Shown: piece after piece, positions 54,670 to 63,859 of the stretch
Layout of the letters: each line of letters begins with the position of its first letter
How positions within the stretch are numbered: position 1 is the stretch's first letter
Source: Acidobacteriota bacterium
GTDB lineage: Bacteria > Acidobacteriota > Thermoanaerobaculia > Multivoradales > J023
DNA: 64,000 bases
Reading direction: 5' to 3'
Assembly (NCBI GenBank): GCA_029263315.1
Contig: JAJCXR010000042.1
Span: forward strand, 242,533 to 306,532
Position numbers and translations under genes: made by a program
The notes under the pieces: generated by a model
What the model was told of the DNA's origin: nothing
The model's database searches: none
Seen by the model: the letters and a program-made list of their open reading frames with translations, nothing else

Positions 54670-55977
54670 ATGGATTGGATGCAACGCATCGCCTGGTGGC
54701 TCTACCAACTGGTGCTCGGCGGCCTCATGCTGCTGCTGGGGCCCCTGGTCATCCTACGGCGTCGGCAGCACTACTGGCCTACCCTGGCACCTCGGCTGGG
54801 ATTCGGTGAGCCGCCGCCGAGCTACCCTGAGCGCCCCTTGTGGATCCATGCCGTGTCGGTCGGCGAGGTCGGCGTCGCCGCAACCCTGTGCCGGGCCTTG
54901 CCGCCGGACCTTCCCCTCTTGGTGACGACGGTCACGCCGACGGGACAGGCCCAGGCCCGCAAACTCTTCACCGGCGACAAGGCGCAGCGCCAGGCTTCCG
55001 TCGCTTACCTGCCCTTCGATCTGGGGTTCGCCGTCGGCCGGTTCTATCGACACCACCAACCCAGAGGGCTAGTGCTGGTCGAAGGGGACTACTGGCCCTT
55101 GGTGCTCGCAGGGGCCCGTCGCCGAGGGCTTCCCGTGGTGGTGGTCAACGGCCGGGTGGGGGTGCGGGCGGCGGCCCGCCAGGAACGCTGGCCGTTCCTC
55201 TGCCGCCGACTCTTCTTCGCGCCGGTCCAGCTCTTCGCCGTGCAGACAACAGGCGATCGGCAACGACTGATCGCTTCGGGCGCCAAAAAACAACAAATCC
55301 ACGTGACCGGCAATCTAAAATTCGACAGCACTTTGCCGCAGCCCAAACCCGAGCTCGAAGCCCTATTGACTGGACTGGCCGCCGGGCGCCCGATCGTCGT
55401 GGCGGGATCGACCATGCAGGGCGAAGAGGCCATCGTGGTCGATGCTTTCGAGGCCTCTACCGCGCAGCGGGCCCTGCTCGTCCTGGCGCCGCGCCACCCG
55501 GAACGGGCCCCGGAGGTTCTGCAGCTTGTGCACCGCCGGGGATTGCGCAGCGTGCTGCGCAGCGCGCTTGCCGCCGGGGCGGCGCCAGGGGCGACCGGGA
55601 AGGCCCCGGAGCAAGTCGTTGTGCTCGACACCCTGGGGGAGCTGGCGGCCCTCTATCGCCTGGCCGATATCGCCTTCATCGGCGGCACCTTGGTTCCCAC
55701 CGGCGGCCACAACCCCCTCGAACCGGCGCATTTCGCCAAACCCATCGTCGTCGGCCCCGCGATGGAGAACTTCCGCGATATGGCAGAGCAATTCGACCAG
55801 GCCGCGGCGTGGCAGCGGGCGGCCGATGGGGCGGATCTGGCGAGGATTTTCAGCCGCTGGTTAGAGCATCCGGAAGAGGCCTCGGAAGTGGGCCAGCGAG
55901 CCCACCGTCTGCTGCTGGCCAACCGCGGCGCCGTCGACCGTACCCTGGACCTGATCGGCCCGATTCTCGACCTATGA
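54670..55977 (+). CDS. waaA: Kdo transferase
   Basis: 435 aa. N-terminal membrane anchor, then WPTLAPRLGF, the catalytic-Glu region HAVSVGEVGVAATL, VEGDYWPLVLAGARRRG (VETExWP-type motif in variant form), VTGNLKFD and the donor site FIGGTLVPTGGHNPLEPAHFAKPIVVGP. It transfers Kdo from CMP-Kdo to lipid IVA at the inner face of the inner membrane. Proof that this organism makes LPS. The stop overlaps the lpxK start by ATGA. Confidence 0.95.
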   Translation: MDWMQRIAWWLYQLVLGGLMLLLGPLVILRRRQHYWPTLAPRLGFGEPPPSYPERPLWIHAVSVGEVGVAATLCRALPPDLPLLVTTVTPTGQAQARKLFTGDKAQRQASVAYLPFDLGFAVGRFYRHHQPRGLVLVEGDYWPLVLAGARRRGLPVVVVNGRVGVRAAARQERWPFLCRRLFFAPVQLFAVQTTGDRQRLIASGAKKQQIHVTGNLKFDSTLPQPKPELEALLTGLAAGRPIVVAGSTMQGEEAIVVDAFEASTAQRALLVLAPRHPERAPEVLQLVHRRGLRSVLRSALAAGAAPGATGKAPEQVVVLDTLGELAALYRLADIAFIGGTLVPTGGHNPLEPAHFAKPIVVGPAMENFRDMAEQFDQAAAWQRAADGADLARIFSRWLEHPEEASEVGQRAHRLLLANRGAVDRTLDLIGPILDL

Positions 55978-56996
55978 TTCCTCAACTGCAGGCCCCACGG
56001 CCTCCACGATCACCCTGGCAACGTTTTTATGGCTCGGTCCACCGGTGGCGCTATCAATATTGGCAAGAGCGCCAACGGCGTTTGCCCAAACCGGTGATCA
56101 GCATCGGCAATCTGCATTGGGGAGGCAGTGGCAAAACGCCACTCACCGCCGCCGTGGCAACGCACCTGCGGGACCGTGGGCTACAGGTGACGATCCTGTC
56201 CCGCGGTTATGGCCGCAAGGGCAAAGGGGTCTGTGTCGTCAGCCGTGGTCAAGGGGCATGTGTCGACGCCGCCCGCGGTGGCGACGAGCCTCTGCTGTTG
56301 GCGGACCAGTTGCCGGGGGTTGCCGTGGTCGTCGACGCAGACCGCTACTCGGCGGGCTGTCACGCCCTCGAAGTCCTCAGGCCGAAACCGGATGTCTTTG
56401 TGCTCGACGACGGATTCTCCCATCTCAAACTGGCCCGCGATCTCGACCTTTTGGTCTTTCCCGTCGGCGATCCCTTTGCCGGCGGGCGTTTGCTCCCCAG
56501 TGGTCGCCTACGGGAACCCCTGGCCAGCGCAGCTCGGGCCGACGCCGTTTTGCTGAGCGGCGGCGAGACTCCACAGGCCGGTCGAGATCTGGCCGCCGCC
56601 CTCGCCGAGCACGGCTTCTCAGGCCCGGGGTTCAATGTCGCCCGGCGCCTGTTGCGCCCGGAGGCGACGTTGCAAGGGGCGCCCCTGAATAAACAAGCCC
56701 CCGCTCTCGCCGTATCGGCCATCGCCCGACCGGAAACCTTCGTTGAGGGAGCTCGCCGCTGCGGTTTCGAGATCGTCGGAAAAATCGCCTTTCCGGACCA
56801 TCATGGTTACACCGCCGCCAGCCTACGCAAGATCCATCAAACCTTCGCGACATCCCGTGCCGAGGTTGTGCTGATCACCGACAAGGATCGCGTCAAGCTT
56901 GACGGTCGTCTGGACCTTCCCTTGGCCGTCCTCTCGTTGCGGGCCGAGCCGGAGCCCGCCTTCTTCCCCTGGCTGGATGACAACTTGGCGATCTAA
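55974..56996 (+). CDS. lpxK: Tetraacyldisaccharide 4'-kinase
   Basis: 340 aa from ATG 55974. Walker A variant GNLHWGGSGKTPLT, SRGYGRKGKGV, GDEPLLLADQL, VFVLDDGFSHLKLARDLDLLVF with the DDGFQH-type motif (Ser in place of Gln), and PDHHGYT near the end. It phosphorylates the 4' position of the lipid A precursor. Translationally coupled to waaA. Its 3' end abuts repeat family A copy 2. Confidence 0.95.
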   Translation: MIPQLQAPRPPRSPWQRFYGSVHRWRYQYWQERQRRLPKPVISIGNLHWGGSGKTPLTAAVATHLRDRGLQVTILSRGYGRKGKGVCVVSRGQGACVDAARGGDEPLLLADQLPGVAVVVDADRYSAGCHALEVLRPKPDVFVLDDGFSHLKLARDLDLLVFPVGDPFAGGRLLPSGRLREPLASAARADAVLLSGGETPQAGRDLAAALAEHGFSGPGFNVARRLLRPEATLQGAPLNKQAPALAVSAIARPETFVEGARRCGFEIVGKIAFPDHHGYTAASLRKIHQTFATSRAEVVLITDKDRVKLDGRLDLPLAVLSLRAEPEPAFFPWLDDNLAI

Positions 56997-57219
56997 AAAG
57001 TTCCCGTCCTGTTGTACCAAGATCGGTGCCAGCGGGGGGCCCTTCGAGCGAGCACGGACGGAGTGCTGTCTGAGCCGCAGGGCCATGGGAACGGGCTTAA
57101 ACCTTGATATCAAGAGATTCAGATCGACACGCCAGGGTTGGGGCGAGTTTGCGGAGGCCGCGCACAGCCGAAGGGCTCCCGCCCCCTCATCGCTTTCTTG
57201 GATGGCGGATAGGACCTAG
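56995..57219 (+). repeat. Repeat family A, copy 2 (long form)
   Basis: Fills the convergent gap between lpxK and the MocR gene. It matches copy 1 over CTTCGAGCGAGCAC, AGTGCTGTCTGAGCCGCAGG, TAAACCTTGATATNAA, AGATCGACACG and GCGAGTTTGCGGAGGCCGCG, and ends in CTAG like the others. It lacks about 11 bases of the GGCCC/GGGCC hairpin. The left end overlaps the lpxK stop. Confidence 0.75.
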
Positions 57220-58677
57220 TTATTCGTCTCGAATCGCCTTGGCGAGCTCCGCAACACCGCGACGAATCTCCGGCGGCGACATCGAAGAGTATCCGAGGAC
57301 GAGCCCGCCCCGTTCCGGCGGCGACAGGAAGTAGCGGTCGACGGAGTAGATACCCACACCGCGAGCCGCCGCCCGGCGGATCAGATCGTCCATCTCAACA
57401 GCCCGTAGGTGGCGGAACCACACCAGAAGATGAACACCGGCGTTAGTGCCTTGAATCTCGACGGCGTCGCCCAGGTGCTCTTCCAGGGCTTCCAGCAGCA
57501 CCCGGCGACGCTCGGCGTTGAGGGTGCGCATGCGTCTCAAATGGCGCTCGAAATGACCTTCGGAGATGAAGTCCGCCAGGACAGCTTGCTCCAAAGTGGG
57601 GGACTGACGGTCGAGCAGCCACTTGCCCGCCACAAAAGGCGGCAACAGGTCCTCCGGCAAAACCATGAAGCCGAGGCGTAGGGACGGAAAAAGCACCTTT
57701 GACAGGGTGCCGATATAGATTGTTCGTCCCCGGCGGTCGAGCCCCTGCACCGATTCCACCGGTCGGCTGCCGTATCGATATTCGCTGTCGTAGTCGTCTT
57801 CGAGCAGGTACGCATCGTGGCTCTCGGCCCAGTCGAGCATCTCCAAACGGCGGGCCAACGACATCACCGCCCCGGTCGGGAATTGGTGCGATGGTGTGAT
57901 GTAGGCGAGACGAGCCCCCTCGGTATCGACCGCCGAGAGGTTGAGCCCTTCGTCGTCCACCGGCGCCGCCACCAGGCGCGCACCGGCAGAGAGAAAGCTC
58001 TGCCGGGCCCCTTGGTAGTGAGGCTCTTCGATGACCACCGGATCTCCGGGCTCGATCAACAAGCGAGCCGACAAGTCCAGGGCCTGCTGCGAGCCGTTGA
58101 CCACCAGCACCTGCTCCGGGCTGCACAGGGCCCCGCGGCTACGGCGCACATACTCCGACAGGTGGACACGCAGCTCCGGCCAGCCCTCCGCCGGTGAATA
58201 GTTGAGGTGCAGATTCTCGGCCCGCCGAGCCAACAGACGCCGCCACAGCTTCAGACATTGCTCATCGGGGGCCACCTCGCCGTACTGAAAGTCCCAGCGC
58301 AGCGGCGGCTCCGGATACGGAGGCGTGCGGGTGGGAGCCCCCGAGCGCAAGGCTCGCTGCCCCCAGGCGGAGAGTCGCCGCTCGACAGTCTCGCGGGGCC
58401 CATCCTGGTGGCTGGTGCGGATTGCCTGCAGCAGCTCCTCAGGCAGCTCCGAGGCTACGAAGGTGCCAGCCCCAACTTTGCCCTCGACATATCCCTCGGC
58501 ATAGAGCTGGTCATAGGCCTGTAGGACGACATTGCGGGACACACCGAGGTCCCGCGACAGCAGTCGGGTCGGAGGAAGCCGACTGCCGGGCCCCAAATCG
58601 GTATCGAGAATGGCCTGTCGCAGGGCCCGGTAGACTTGCAAATAGAGAGCGTCCTTGCCATCCAGCCGAATCAACAT
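57220..58677 (-). CDS. MocR/PdxR-type GntR regulator with aminotransferase domain
   Basis: 485 aa from ATG 58677. N-terminal GntR winged helix: LYLQVYRALRQAILDTDLGPGSRLPPTRLLSRDLGVSRNVVLQAYDQLYAEGYVEGKVGAGTFV. The C-terminal type I aminotransferase fold has NYSPAEGWPELR, YLLEDDYDSEYRY and the PLP Lys in GTLSKVLFPSLRLGF. Such proteins use PLP as co-factor sensor and control pyridoxine, GABA or taurine genes. Target here unknown. 13 bp after the SMUG1 stop, so probably in one unit with it. Confidence 0.92.
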   Translation of the reverse strand: MLIRLDGKDALYLQVYRALRQAILDTDLGPGSRLPPTRLLSRDLGVSRNVVLQAYDQLYAEGYVEGKVGAGTFVASELPEELLQAIRTSHQDGPRETVERRLSAWGQRALRSGAPTRTPPYPEPPLRWDFQYGEVAPDEQCLKLWRRLLARRAENLHLNYSPAEGWPELRVHLSEYVRRSRGALCSPEQVLVVNGSQQALDLSARLLIEPGDPVVIEEPHYQGARQSFLSAGARLVAAPVDDEGLNLSAVDTEGARLAYITPSHQFPTGAVMSLARRLEMLDWAESHDAYLLEDDYDSEYRYGSRPVESVQGLDRRGRTIYIGTLSKVLFPSLRLGFMVLPEDLLPPFVAGKWLLDRQSPTLEQAVLADFISEGHFERHLRRMRTLNAERRRVLLEALEEHLGDAVEIQGTNAGVHLLVWFRHLRAVEMDDLIRRAAARGVGIYSVDRYFLSPPERGGLVLGYSSMSPPEIRRGVAELAKAIRDE

Positions 58678-58690
58678 GTCGACCCGCCCT

Positions 58691-59404
58691 TCAATCCACG
58701 ATACCGAGGTCGCGTAGCTGAGCCGTCGCTTGCTCCGCCCAACCCCGGTTGGCCAACGGGCTAGCCGGGCTGGGGTGCAGAATACGGTCGACGCGGACAT
58801 CGAGGCTCGCCAAGGCGCTGCGGACTTGTTTTTCGGCCCAAACCCCGAAAGCGATCACCCTGCTGGCTTGCAGCGCTTCCACCTGGTGTCGCAAAGCCTC
58901 GTCGCAGAGGGCCAACATAGGTTCTCGGTCGGCCGCCCGCAGCTTGTCCGGGGTCAGGTTGCGCCCACTGGCTTCGAGAAAGAGCAGAGGGCAATAGTTG
59001 CCGATGAAAAAACGCGAGAAGAAGGCCTCTGGAGTACCAAACATCTGCTCTGCCCAGCCCCACAGACGTTGACCGCTGACCTCATTGCGCTGGCAAGCGA
59101 AACCTTCCACCAAGCGCTTCGGGTGCTGCTCCGGCGGCTGGCCGATGGGCTCGGAGCCGAAGCCGAGCCACTGCGTCACCGGTTTGACGGCACCAAAAGG
59201 AATACCCGTCTGGGCCATTCCCCATGGACCTGGATTCATTCCCACCATGAGGACGCGGGCCCCGGCGTCGGCAAAACGTTCGACATAGCGTCGATGCGGC
59301 GCAGCTGCGTAGATCAAAGGGTTGTAGACATAGGCGACCGGCGAGTGGAACGACAGGTCGTCGAGGGCAACCGCGAGATCTTCATAGATGGATGACAGTG
59401 CCAT
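58691..59404 (-). CDS. SMUG1-type (family 3) uracil-DNA glycosylase
   Basis: 237 aa from ATG 59404. Motif 1 VLMVGMNPGPWGMAQTGIPFG is the SMUG1 signature (GMNPGPFGMAQTGVPFG in animals) and motif 2 HPSPASPLANRGW matches HPSPRNPxANK. FFIGNYCPLLFLEASGRNLTPDKL lies between. It removes uracil and oxidised pyrimidines from DNA. Family 3 is common in animals and scattered in bacteria. Divergent from the symporter genes. Confidence 0.9.
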   Translation of the reverse strand: MALSSIYEDLAVALDDLSFHSPVAYVYNPLIYAAAPHRRYVERFADAGARVLMVGMNPGPWGMAQTGIPFGAVKPVTQWLGFGSEPIGQPPEQHPKRLVEGFACQRNEVSGQRLWGWAEQMFGTPEAFFSRFFIGNYCPLLFLEASGRNLTPDKLRAADREPMLALCDEALRHQVEALQASRVIAFGVWAEKQVRSALASLDVRVDRILHPSPASPLANRGWAEQATAQLRDLGIVD

Positions 59405-59524
59405 ATGGCGGGAGTTTAAAGAGTGCCCGCCGATGGGTCTAGCGCCGGATGCGGAAAAAGTCGAATGGCCCTGGGGTGTACCGTCGGTTAGTCTAAGGGT
59501 CACCCAACCAACAAGGGGACCACC

Positions 59525-59815
59525 ATGCAGCGGGATTCCGAAAAGCTCGACAGCAACAGAATAGGCATGGGCTTGCGCTTTTTCGCCGCCGACACACCCC
59601 CCGAGCAGCGCCGTCGACGCTGGATCTTTGTCGTCATCTGTGCATTTGCGGGGGCGATGACGGTGTGGCCGATCTATCCCCGCTTTGCAGCCCCCGAGCC
59701 CCTGTTGCTGGGGCTCCCCATGTCGTTGGTTTGGATCCTCTCTGCTTTGCTACTAGCCTTTGCCGCCTTGGTGTGGCTCTATCGCAGCGAGCCCCAGGAC
59801 GAAGACGATGTTTGA
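59525..59815 (+). CDS. DUF3311-like small membrane protein, symporter partner
   Basis: 96 aa, two membrane helices (about 33-51 and 64-86) with a PIYPRF turn and acidic C-terminus. Small proteins of this type are commonly encoded just before SSS sodium:solute symporters, as here (44-bp gap). It probably aids stability or activity of the symporter. A conserved WP...P in the first helix region supports the DUF3311-like call. Confidence 0.7.
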   Translation: MQRDSEKLDSNRIGMGLRFFAADTPPEQRRRRWIFVVICAFAGAMTVWPIYPRFAAPEPLLLGLPMSLVWILSALLLAFAALVWLYRSEPQDEDDV

Positions 59816-59859
59816 TCCCCTGAGAACGTCCGGCATGGACCCGGCGGAGGAGTAGCATC

Positions 59860-61332
59860 ATGGAGACTTGGCTTCTGACTTTGGTGGTTTGCGGTATCTA
59901 CCTGGCCGTCACTCTGGTGATGGGAATCCTGCCCGGCATCAAGGTCTCGAAGAGCATCGCCGGCTATGTGGCCGCCGACCGGGCCATGGGCACAGCGGTC
60001 CTCTACTTCGTTCTCGGGGCGTCGATCTTCTCCTCCTTCGCCTTCCTGGGTGGGCCCGGGTGGGCCTATTCGCGGGGTGCCGCCGCCTTCTACATCATCG
60101 CCTACGGCGTCGTCGGCATCATTCCCCTCTACTTCTTTGGCCCGCGGACACGGCGCCTGGGGGTACGTTTTGGTTTCGTCACCCAAGCTGAGCTCTTGGC
60201 CCACCGCTACGACCGGCGGGACCTGTCGGTCTTGCTTTCACTGCTCAGTGTCGCCGTCTTCATCCCCTACCTGACGCTGCAAATGAAAGGGGCGGGCATC
60301 ATCCTGGAGACGATCACCGAAGGCCGGGTGTCGATGGCCGTCGGGGCCGCCGTCACCTACGGCATTGTCGTCGTCTATGTCTTGTGGAGCGGTGTGCTCG
60401 GCGTCGGCTGGACCAATCTATTCCAGGGCCTGTTCATGATGGTCGTCGCCTGGTTTTTGGGGCTCTATTTGCCCTATCAGCTGCACGGCGGCGTCGGGCC
60501 GATGTTCGAGCAGCTGCTGGCCAGCGGCAAGGGCACCATGCTCACCACACCGGGCCTGACCAGCAGTGGCAGCCCGTGGACTTGGGCGGGCTTCAGCTCT
60601 GCGGTTCTCATTTCGTCCATCGGCTTCACCATGTGGCCCCATCTCTTCATGAAGAGCTACGCCGCCAAGAGTGCCCGCGCCTTGCGATTGACGGTGGTGA
60701 TGTACCCCACCTTTCAGATCTTCCTGGTGCCGATTCTGCTCATCGGCTTCAGCGGCATCTTGGCGTTCCCGGGAATCGAGCCCGCCGACTCGATCTTGCC
60801 CTTTCTGCTCATGCAGATCGATATTTCACCGTTGATCATCGGGTTGGTCTGTGCCGGAGCCCTGGCGGCTTCCATGTCGTCGGGGGACTCGATGCTCCAC
60901 TCCTCGGCCTCGATCGCGGTGCGGGATGGCCTGAGCAAGATCTTTCCCGGCCGCCTCAACGACGGCCAAGAACGCCTAGCGATCCGTTGCTTTGTCGTAT
61001 TGTTGGCCCTCGTCTCCTATTACTTTGCGGTGGTTTCCGACATCTCTTTGGTGGCCCTTCTCCTCGCCGCCTATGGCGGAGTCGCCCAAATTTTCCCCCT
61101 CGTCTTTGCGGCTTTCTACTGGCCAAGGGCCAACGGCCACGGCGCCATGGCAGGGCTGGTGACGGGCATCGCGGTCAACGTGCTCTTCCTGCAGCGACCT
61201 GACCTGTCTCCCATTCCCGGCCTACACGAAGGGATCTTCGGCTTGCTGGCCAATGTCCTGGTATTTGTTGTCGTCAGCCTGCTCACGGCACCGCCGAAGC
61301 CCAACCGCGTCCGGCCGTACATCGAGGCCTGA
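59860..61332 (+). CDS. Sodium:solute symporter (SSS family)
   Basis: 490 aa, about 13 membrane helices. SSS hallmarks: SIAGYVAADRAMGTAVLYFVLGASIFSSFAFLGGPGWAYSRG, FVTQAELLAHRYDRRDLSVLLSLL and ALAASMSSGDSMLHSSASIAVRDGL (the helix 8 sodium-site Ser region). It imports a solute with sodium; substrate not readable from sequence. Preceded by its DUF3311-like partner. Confidence 0.92.
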   Translation: METWLLTLVVCGIYLAVTLVMGILPGIKVSKSIAGYVAADRAMGTAVLYFVLGASIFSSFAFLGGPGWAYSRGAAAFYIIAYGVVGIIPLYFFGPRTRRLGVRFGFVTQAELLAHRYDRRDLSVLLSLLSVAVFIPYLTLQMKGAGIILETITEGRVSMAVGAAVTYGIVVVYVLWSGVLGVGWTNLFQGLFMMVVAWFLGLYLPYQLHGGVGPMFEQLLASGKGTMLTTPGLTSSGSPWTWAGFSSAVLISSIGFTMWPHLFMKSYAAKSARALRLTVVMYPTFQIFLVPILLIGFSGILAFPGIEPADSILPFLLMQIDISPLIIGLVCAGALAASMSSGDSMLHSSASIAVRDGLSKIFPGRLNDGQERLAIRCFVVLLALVSYYFAVVSDISLVALLLAAYGGVAQIFPLVFAAFYWPRANGHGAMAGLVTGIAVNVLFLQRPDLSPIPGLHEGIFGLLANVLVFVVVSLLTAPPKPNRVRPYIEA

Positions 61333-61388
61333 CCCACGGCAAACAACAGAGAGGCCCACCCGCCGGTCACTGGCCTGGCAGAGCTAGG

Positions 61389-61410
61389 GGCTGATAGCAG
61401 CCGCGCTTTT
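61389..61410 (+). terminator. Weak terminator after the symporter gene
   Basis: GGCTG-ATAG-CAGCC hairpin followed by GCGCTTTT. Short stem and short T-run. It overlaps the end of the convergent FAD oxidoreductase gene. Confidence 0.35.
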
Positions 61411-62561
61411 CATGCCTGCAAGAGACGCCACAACAGGCGCGGACCCGTGCTCCATCCCAGTCGATGCCATGGCAGGTGTCGGCTGTGCAGCCCCAAGAAG
61501 CGGCTGAAGAGCCGGGGCTCCCGGGCCAGGGCCTTGATCACACGCTGCCGCAAGGCCGGGCGTTTCTCGATCCACAGCAACAGGCGGATCATCGCCGACG
61601 GTAGGCGACAAATCTGCCGATGACGGCGACGATACTCGCTCAATCGACCGCTCGCCAAGGCCGTGGCAAGGGCCTCCGCTTGGTGGAAGGCGAGGGAGAG
61701 TCCCTCACCGCTGATGGCATCGAGGTAGCCTGCGGCGTCCCCGACAAGGGCCACGGAACCTCGAGCTACCGAGCCCACCGGTTGCCGCAGCGGCCCGGCG
61801 CCCCGATCGCGGCTACAGGAGACCGCATCGCCCAAGCGCTCGACGAGACCGGGGAAAGCGTGCAAAAGGGTGTCGAAATCAGCCGCCCCGCCGCTCCACA
61901 GGATCGCCACCCCGACCTCATCGGCGGCCACTGGCGTGACGTAAGCCTCGCAACCTTCAGCCCAGTAGACCTCGACGCAGTCCGACCACGGGGCCAAGGT
62001 GTAATGGCGGCGTACGCCGAAGCGTCGGCTGCCCGGCCCGGCGATGTCGACCCCGCCCATGGACGCCCATTGCCGCACCCGGGATCGCAGGCCGTCAGCT
62101 CCGACGAGCCACCGGGCGCTGATCACCTCGCCGCCCTGGAGCTCCAATTCGACGCCGCCGCCTTGCCGTTGCCGCAGACCCGTGGCCCGCCTCTGCCAGC
62201 TCAGCGCAACACCACTGACCTCGGCACGATGGACCAGGGCCTGATGTAGACGGGTACGCCGAATTCCCTGGCCCGGTGGTCCGGGAAAGCGTCCCTCGGC
62301 CACGCTCTCGCCATCGATATAACGGATACCGAAAAAAGGACGCCCCAAAGAGCTCTCGACGGCAATACCCAGGCGCTGGAGACAGGCCAGGCCATCGGGC
62401 ATCAGGCCCTCGCCACAGGCCTTGTCGATGATCGGTTGAGAACGGTCGACGAGACTCACGGATAGGCCCGCCTGCCGACAAGCGATGGCCGTGGCCAGAC
62501 CGGCGGGACCACCCCCGACCACCAGAACATCCGCCGCCCCGTCGTTGAGCCGGCGGCTCAA
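61410..62561 (-). CDS. FAD-dependent monooxygenase/geranylgeranyl reductase-like
   Basis: 383 aa. N-terminal FAD site VLVVGGGPAGLATAIACRQAGLSVSLVDRS, KACGEGLMPDGLACLQRLGI, a middle GAD motif ARWLVGADGLRSRVR and C-terminal ALVGDAAGYLDAISGEGLSLAFHQAEALA (GD motif). This matches class A flavoprotein oxidoreductases of the geranylgeranyl-reductase/lipid hydroxylase group. Many relatives sit beside type III polyketide synthase genes, but none is seen here. Confidence 0.85.
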   Translation of the reverse strand: MSRRLNDGAADVLVVGGGPAGLATAIACRQAGLSVSLVDRSQPIIDKACGEGLMPDGLACLQRLGIAVESSLGRPFFGIRYIDGESVAEGRFPGPPGQGIRRTRLHQALVHRAEVSGVALSWQRRATGLRQRQGGGVELELQGGEVISARWLVGADGLRSRVRQWASMGGVDIAGPGSRRFGVRRHYTLAPWSDCVEVYWAEGCEAYVTPVAADEVGVAILWSGGAADFDTLLHAFPGLVERLGDAVSCSRDRGAGPLRQPVGSVARGSVALVGDAAGYLDAISGEGLSLAFHQAEALATALASGRLSEYRRRHRQICRLPSAMIRLLLWIEKRPALRQRVIKALAREPRLFSRFLGLHSRHLPWHRLGWSTGPRLLWRLLQA

Positions 62562-62670
62562 GTCAGCCGCCCGACATCGCGGGATGATGGCTTGTGGTGT
62601 CCAGCCCCTCGACCTGAAAGGCGACTTGTCTTAGTCTTGGCCAGCAATTTCAACGAAGGGAATCCCTGAC

Positions 62671-63549
62671 ATGTCGATCAACATACAACCTACTGATACA
62701 TCCATCCTTCAACCCTACCACCTGGCCGTCGTCGCCCTGCTGCTGGCCTTCACCGTCCAGCCGATTTTCGCCGAAGAGGCTGAAACCGGCTGGGACAACA
62801 GCGCCGAGCTGAGCTTTGTCGCTGCCGATGGCAACGCCGAGACCACCACCTTGGGCTTCGCCGCCACGTTCTTGCGTCGTTGGCAGAATCGCAAGTGGAA
62901 GACCGAGGTAACGGGTCTCCAGGCCGATTCCACCACCACCGAGCGAAGCGCTGTCGGGACGGACGACAATTTCACGATCCTCGAAGTTTCGACCACCGAA
63001 CGGGTGGCCGAGAAGTACAACCTAAGGACCCGCTTTGACAAAGACCTCACTCCGACCTCGTTCTGGTTCGCCGGAGCCGGCTGGGCCCAAGACGAGCTAG
63101 CGGGCATCGATACCCGCTTGTCGGCCATCGCCGGGTTCGGTAAGACCTTCCGAGACACCGAGACCTTCCGTACCGCCGCCGACCTAGGTTTGACCTACAC
63201 CCACGAAAAAGCCGTCGTCAATGAGGTCGATGACGACGATTTTCTTGGCCTCCGCCTATACTGGGAGCTCTTCCGTCAGCTCACCGCCTCCACCCAGTAC
63301 AGCTTCGAGCTCGAGATCAACGAAAACTTGGATGACACCTCCGACCTGCGGGCCGATCTGGCGAACCATCTGAAAGTCTCCATGTCGGAACGGCTGGCCC
63401 TCAAGCTCACCCTGGCCTTCGCTTATGACAACCAACCGGCCCTGACCACCGTACCGCTGATCCGTCCGGATAACTCCACGGGCACTGTGCTCACCGAGCT
63501 CGACGAGCTCGACAGTGTGCTCAAGGTGGCGTTGGTCTTTGATTTCTAG
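62671..63549 (+). CDS. DUF481/YdiY-like outer-membrane beta-barrel protein
   Basis: 292 aa. Signal peptide-like N-terminus ending PIFAEEAE, then WDNSAELSFVAADGNAETTTLGFAATFLRRWQNRKWKTEVTG, the opening strands of DUF481 (salt-induced outer-membrane protein YdiY). Alternating strands run to the terminal LKVALVFDF with C-terminal Phe, the usual barrel-assembly signal. GAAGGGA lies upstream of the ATG. Possible porin-like or structural role; function unknown. Confidence 0.86.
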   Translation: MSINIQPTDTSILQPYHLAVVALLLAFTVQPIFAEEAETGWDNSAELSFVAADGNAETTTLGFAATFLRRWQNRKWKTEVTGLQADSTTTERSAVGTDDNFTILEVSTTERVAEKYNLRTRFDKDLTPTSFWFAGAGWAQDELAGIDTRLSAIAGFGKTFRDTETFRTAADLGLTYTHEKAVVNEVDDDDFLGLRLYWELFRQLTASTQYSFELEINENLDDTSDLRADLANHLKVSMSERLALKLTLAFAYDNQPALTTVPLIRPDNSTGTVLTELDELDSVLKVALVFDF

Positions 63550-63561
63550 CGGGTCCCCGTT

Positions 63562-63585
63562 GAGCCTTACAAGGGGGCTCCTCTT
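63562..63585 (+). terminator. Possible terminator after the DUF481 gene
   Basis: GAGCC...GGCTC stem 12 bp past the stop, followed by CTCTTA. Weak T-run. Confidence 0.35.
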
Positions 63586-63590
63586 ATGGG

Positions 63591-63859
63591 CTACTCCAAT
63601 TCAGTCGAGGGCGGGTGCAGCCCAGCCTCTCGCAAGATCCTGCGCAAGTTGACAACCCCGGCTCGGTTAAGCTGAAGCTTTTGGCAAGTTGCTCTACCAG
63701 TCGGAGTCACCCCGACGATCTGAGTAGCGTCAGCGCTCCGCTTGAAGTGCTCACTCCAACGCTCCAACCTGGGGTGGAACAGCTTCACCGAGATGCCATT
63801 GATCGGATCCACCGCCTCGATGCTCGTGTATTTTCGGTTGTTGCAGCCTTGACAGGCTA
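63591..63859 (-). pseudogene. HNH endonuclease gene, 5' part cut off by a MITE
   Basis: The remaining frame reads LACQGCNNRKY, then VDPINGISVKLFHPRLERWSEHF, IVGVTPTGRATCQKLQLNRAGVVNLRRILREAGLHPP to a TAG stop. This is the C-terminal half of a common HNH endonuclease family (CxxC zinc pair, FxPR...W..HF, GxTxxGRAT...LxLN). The catalytic HNH core should lie N-terminal to ACQGC and is missing: the homology stops exactly where the MITE copy begins (63858-63859 TA). Any frame continuing upstream is MITE sequence. Confidence 0.8.
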
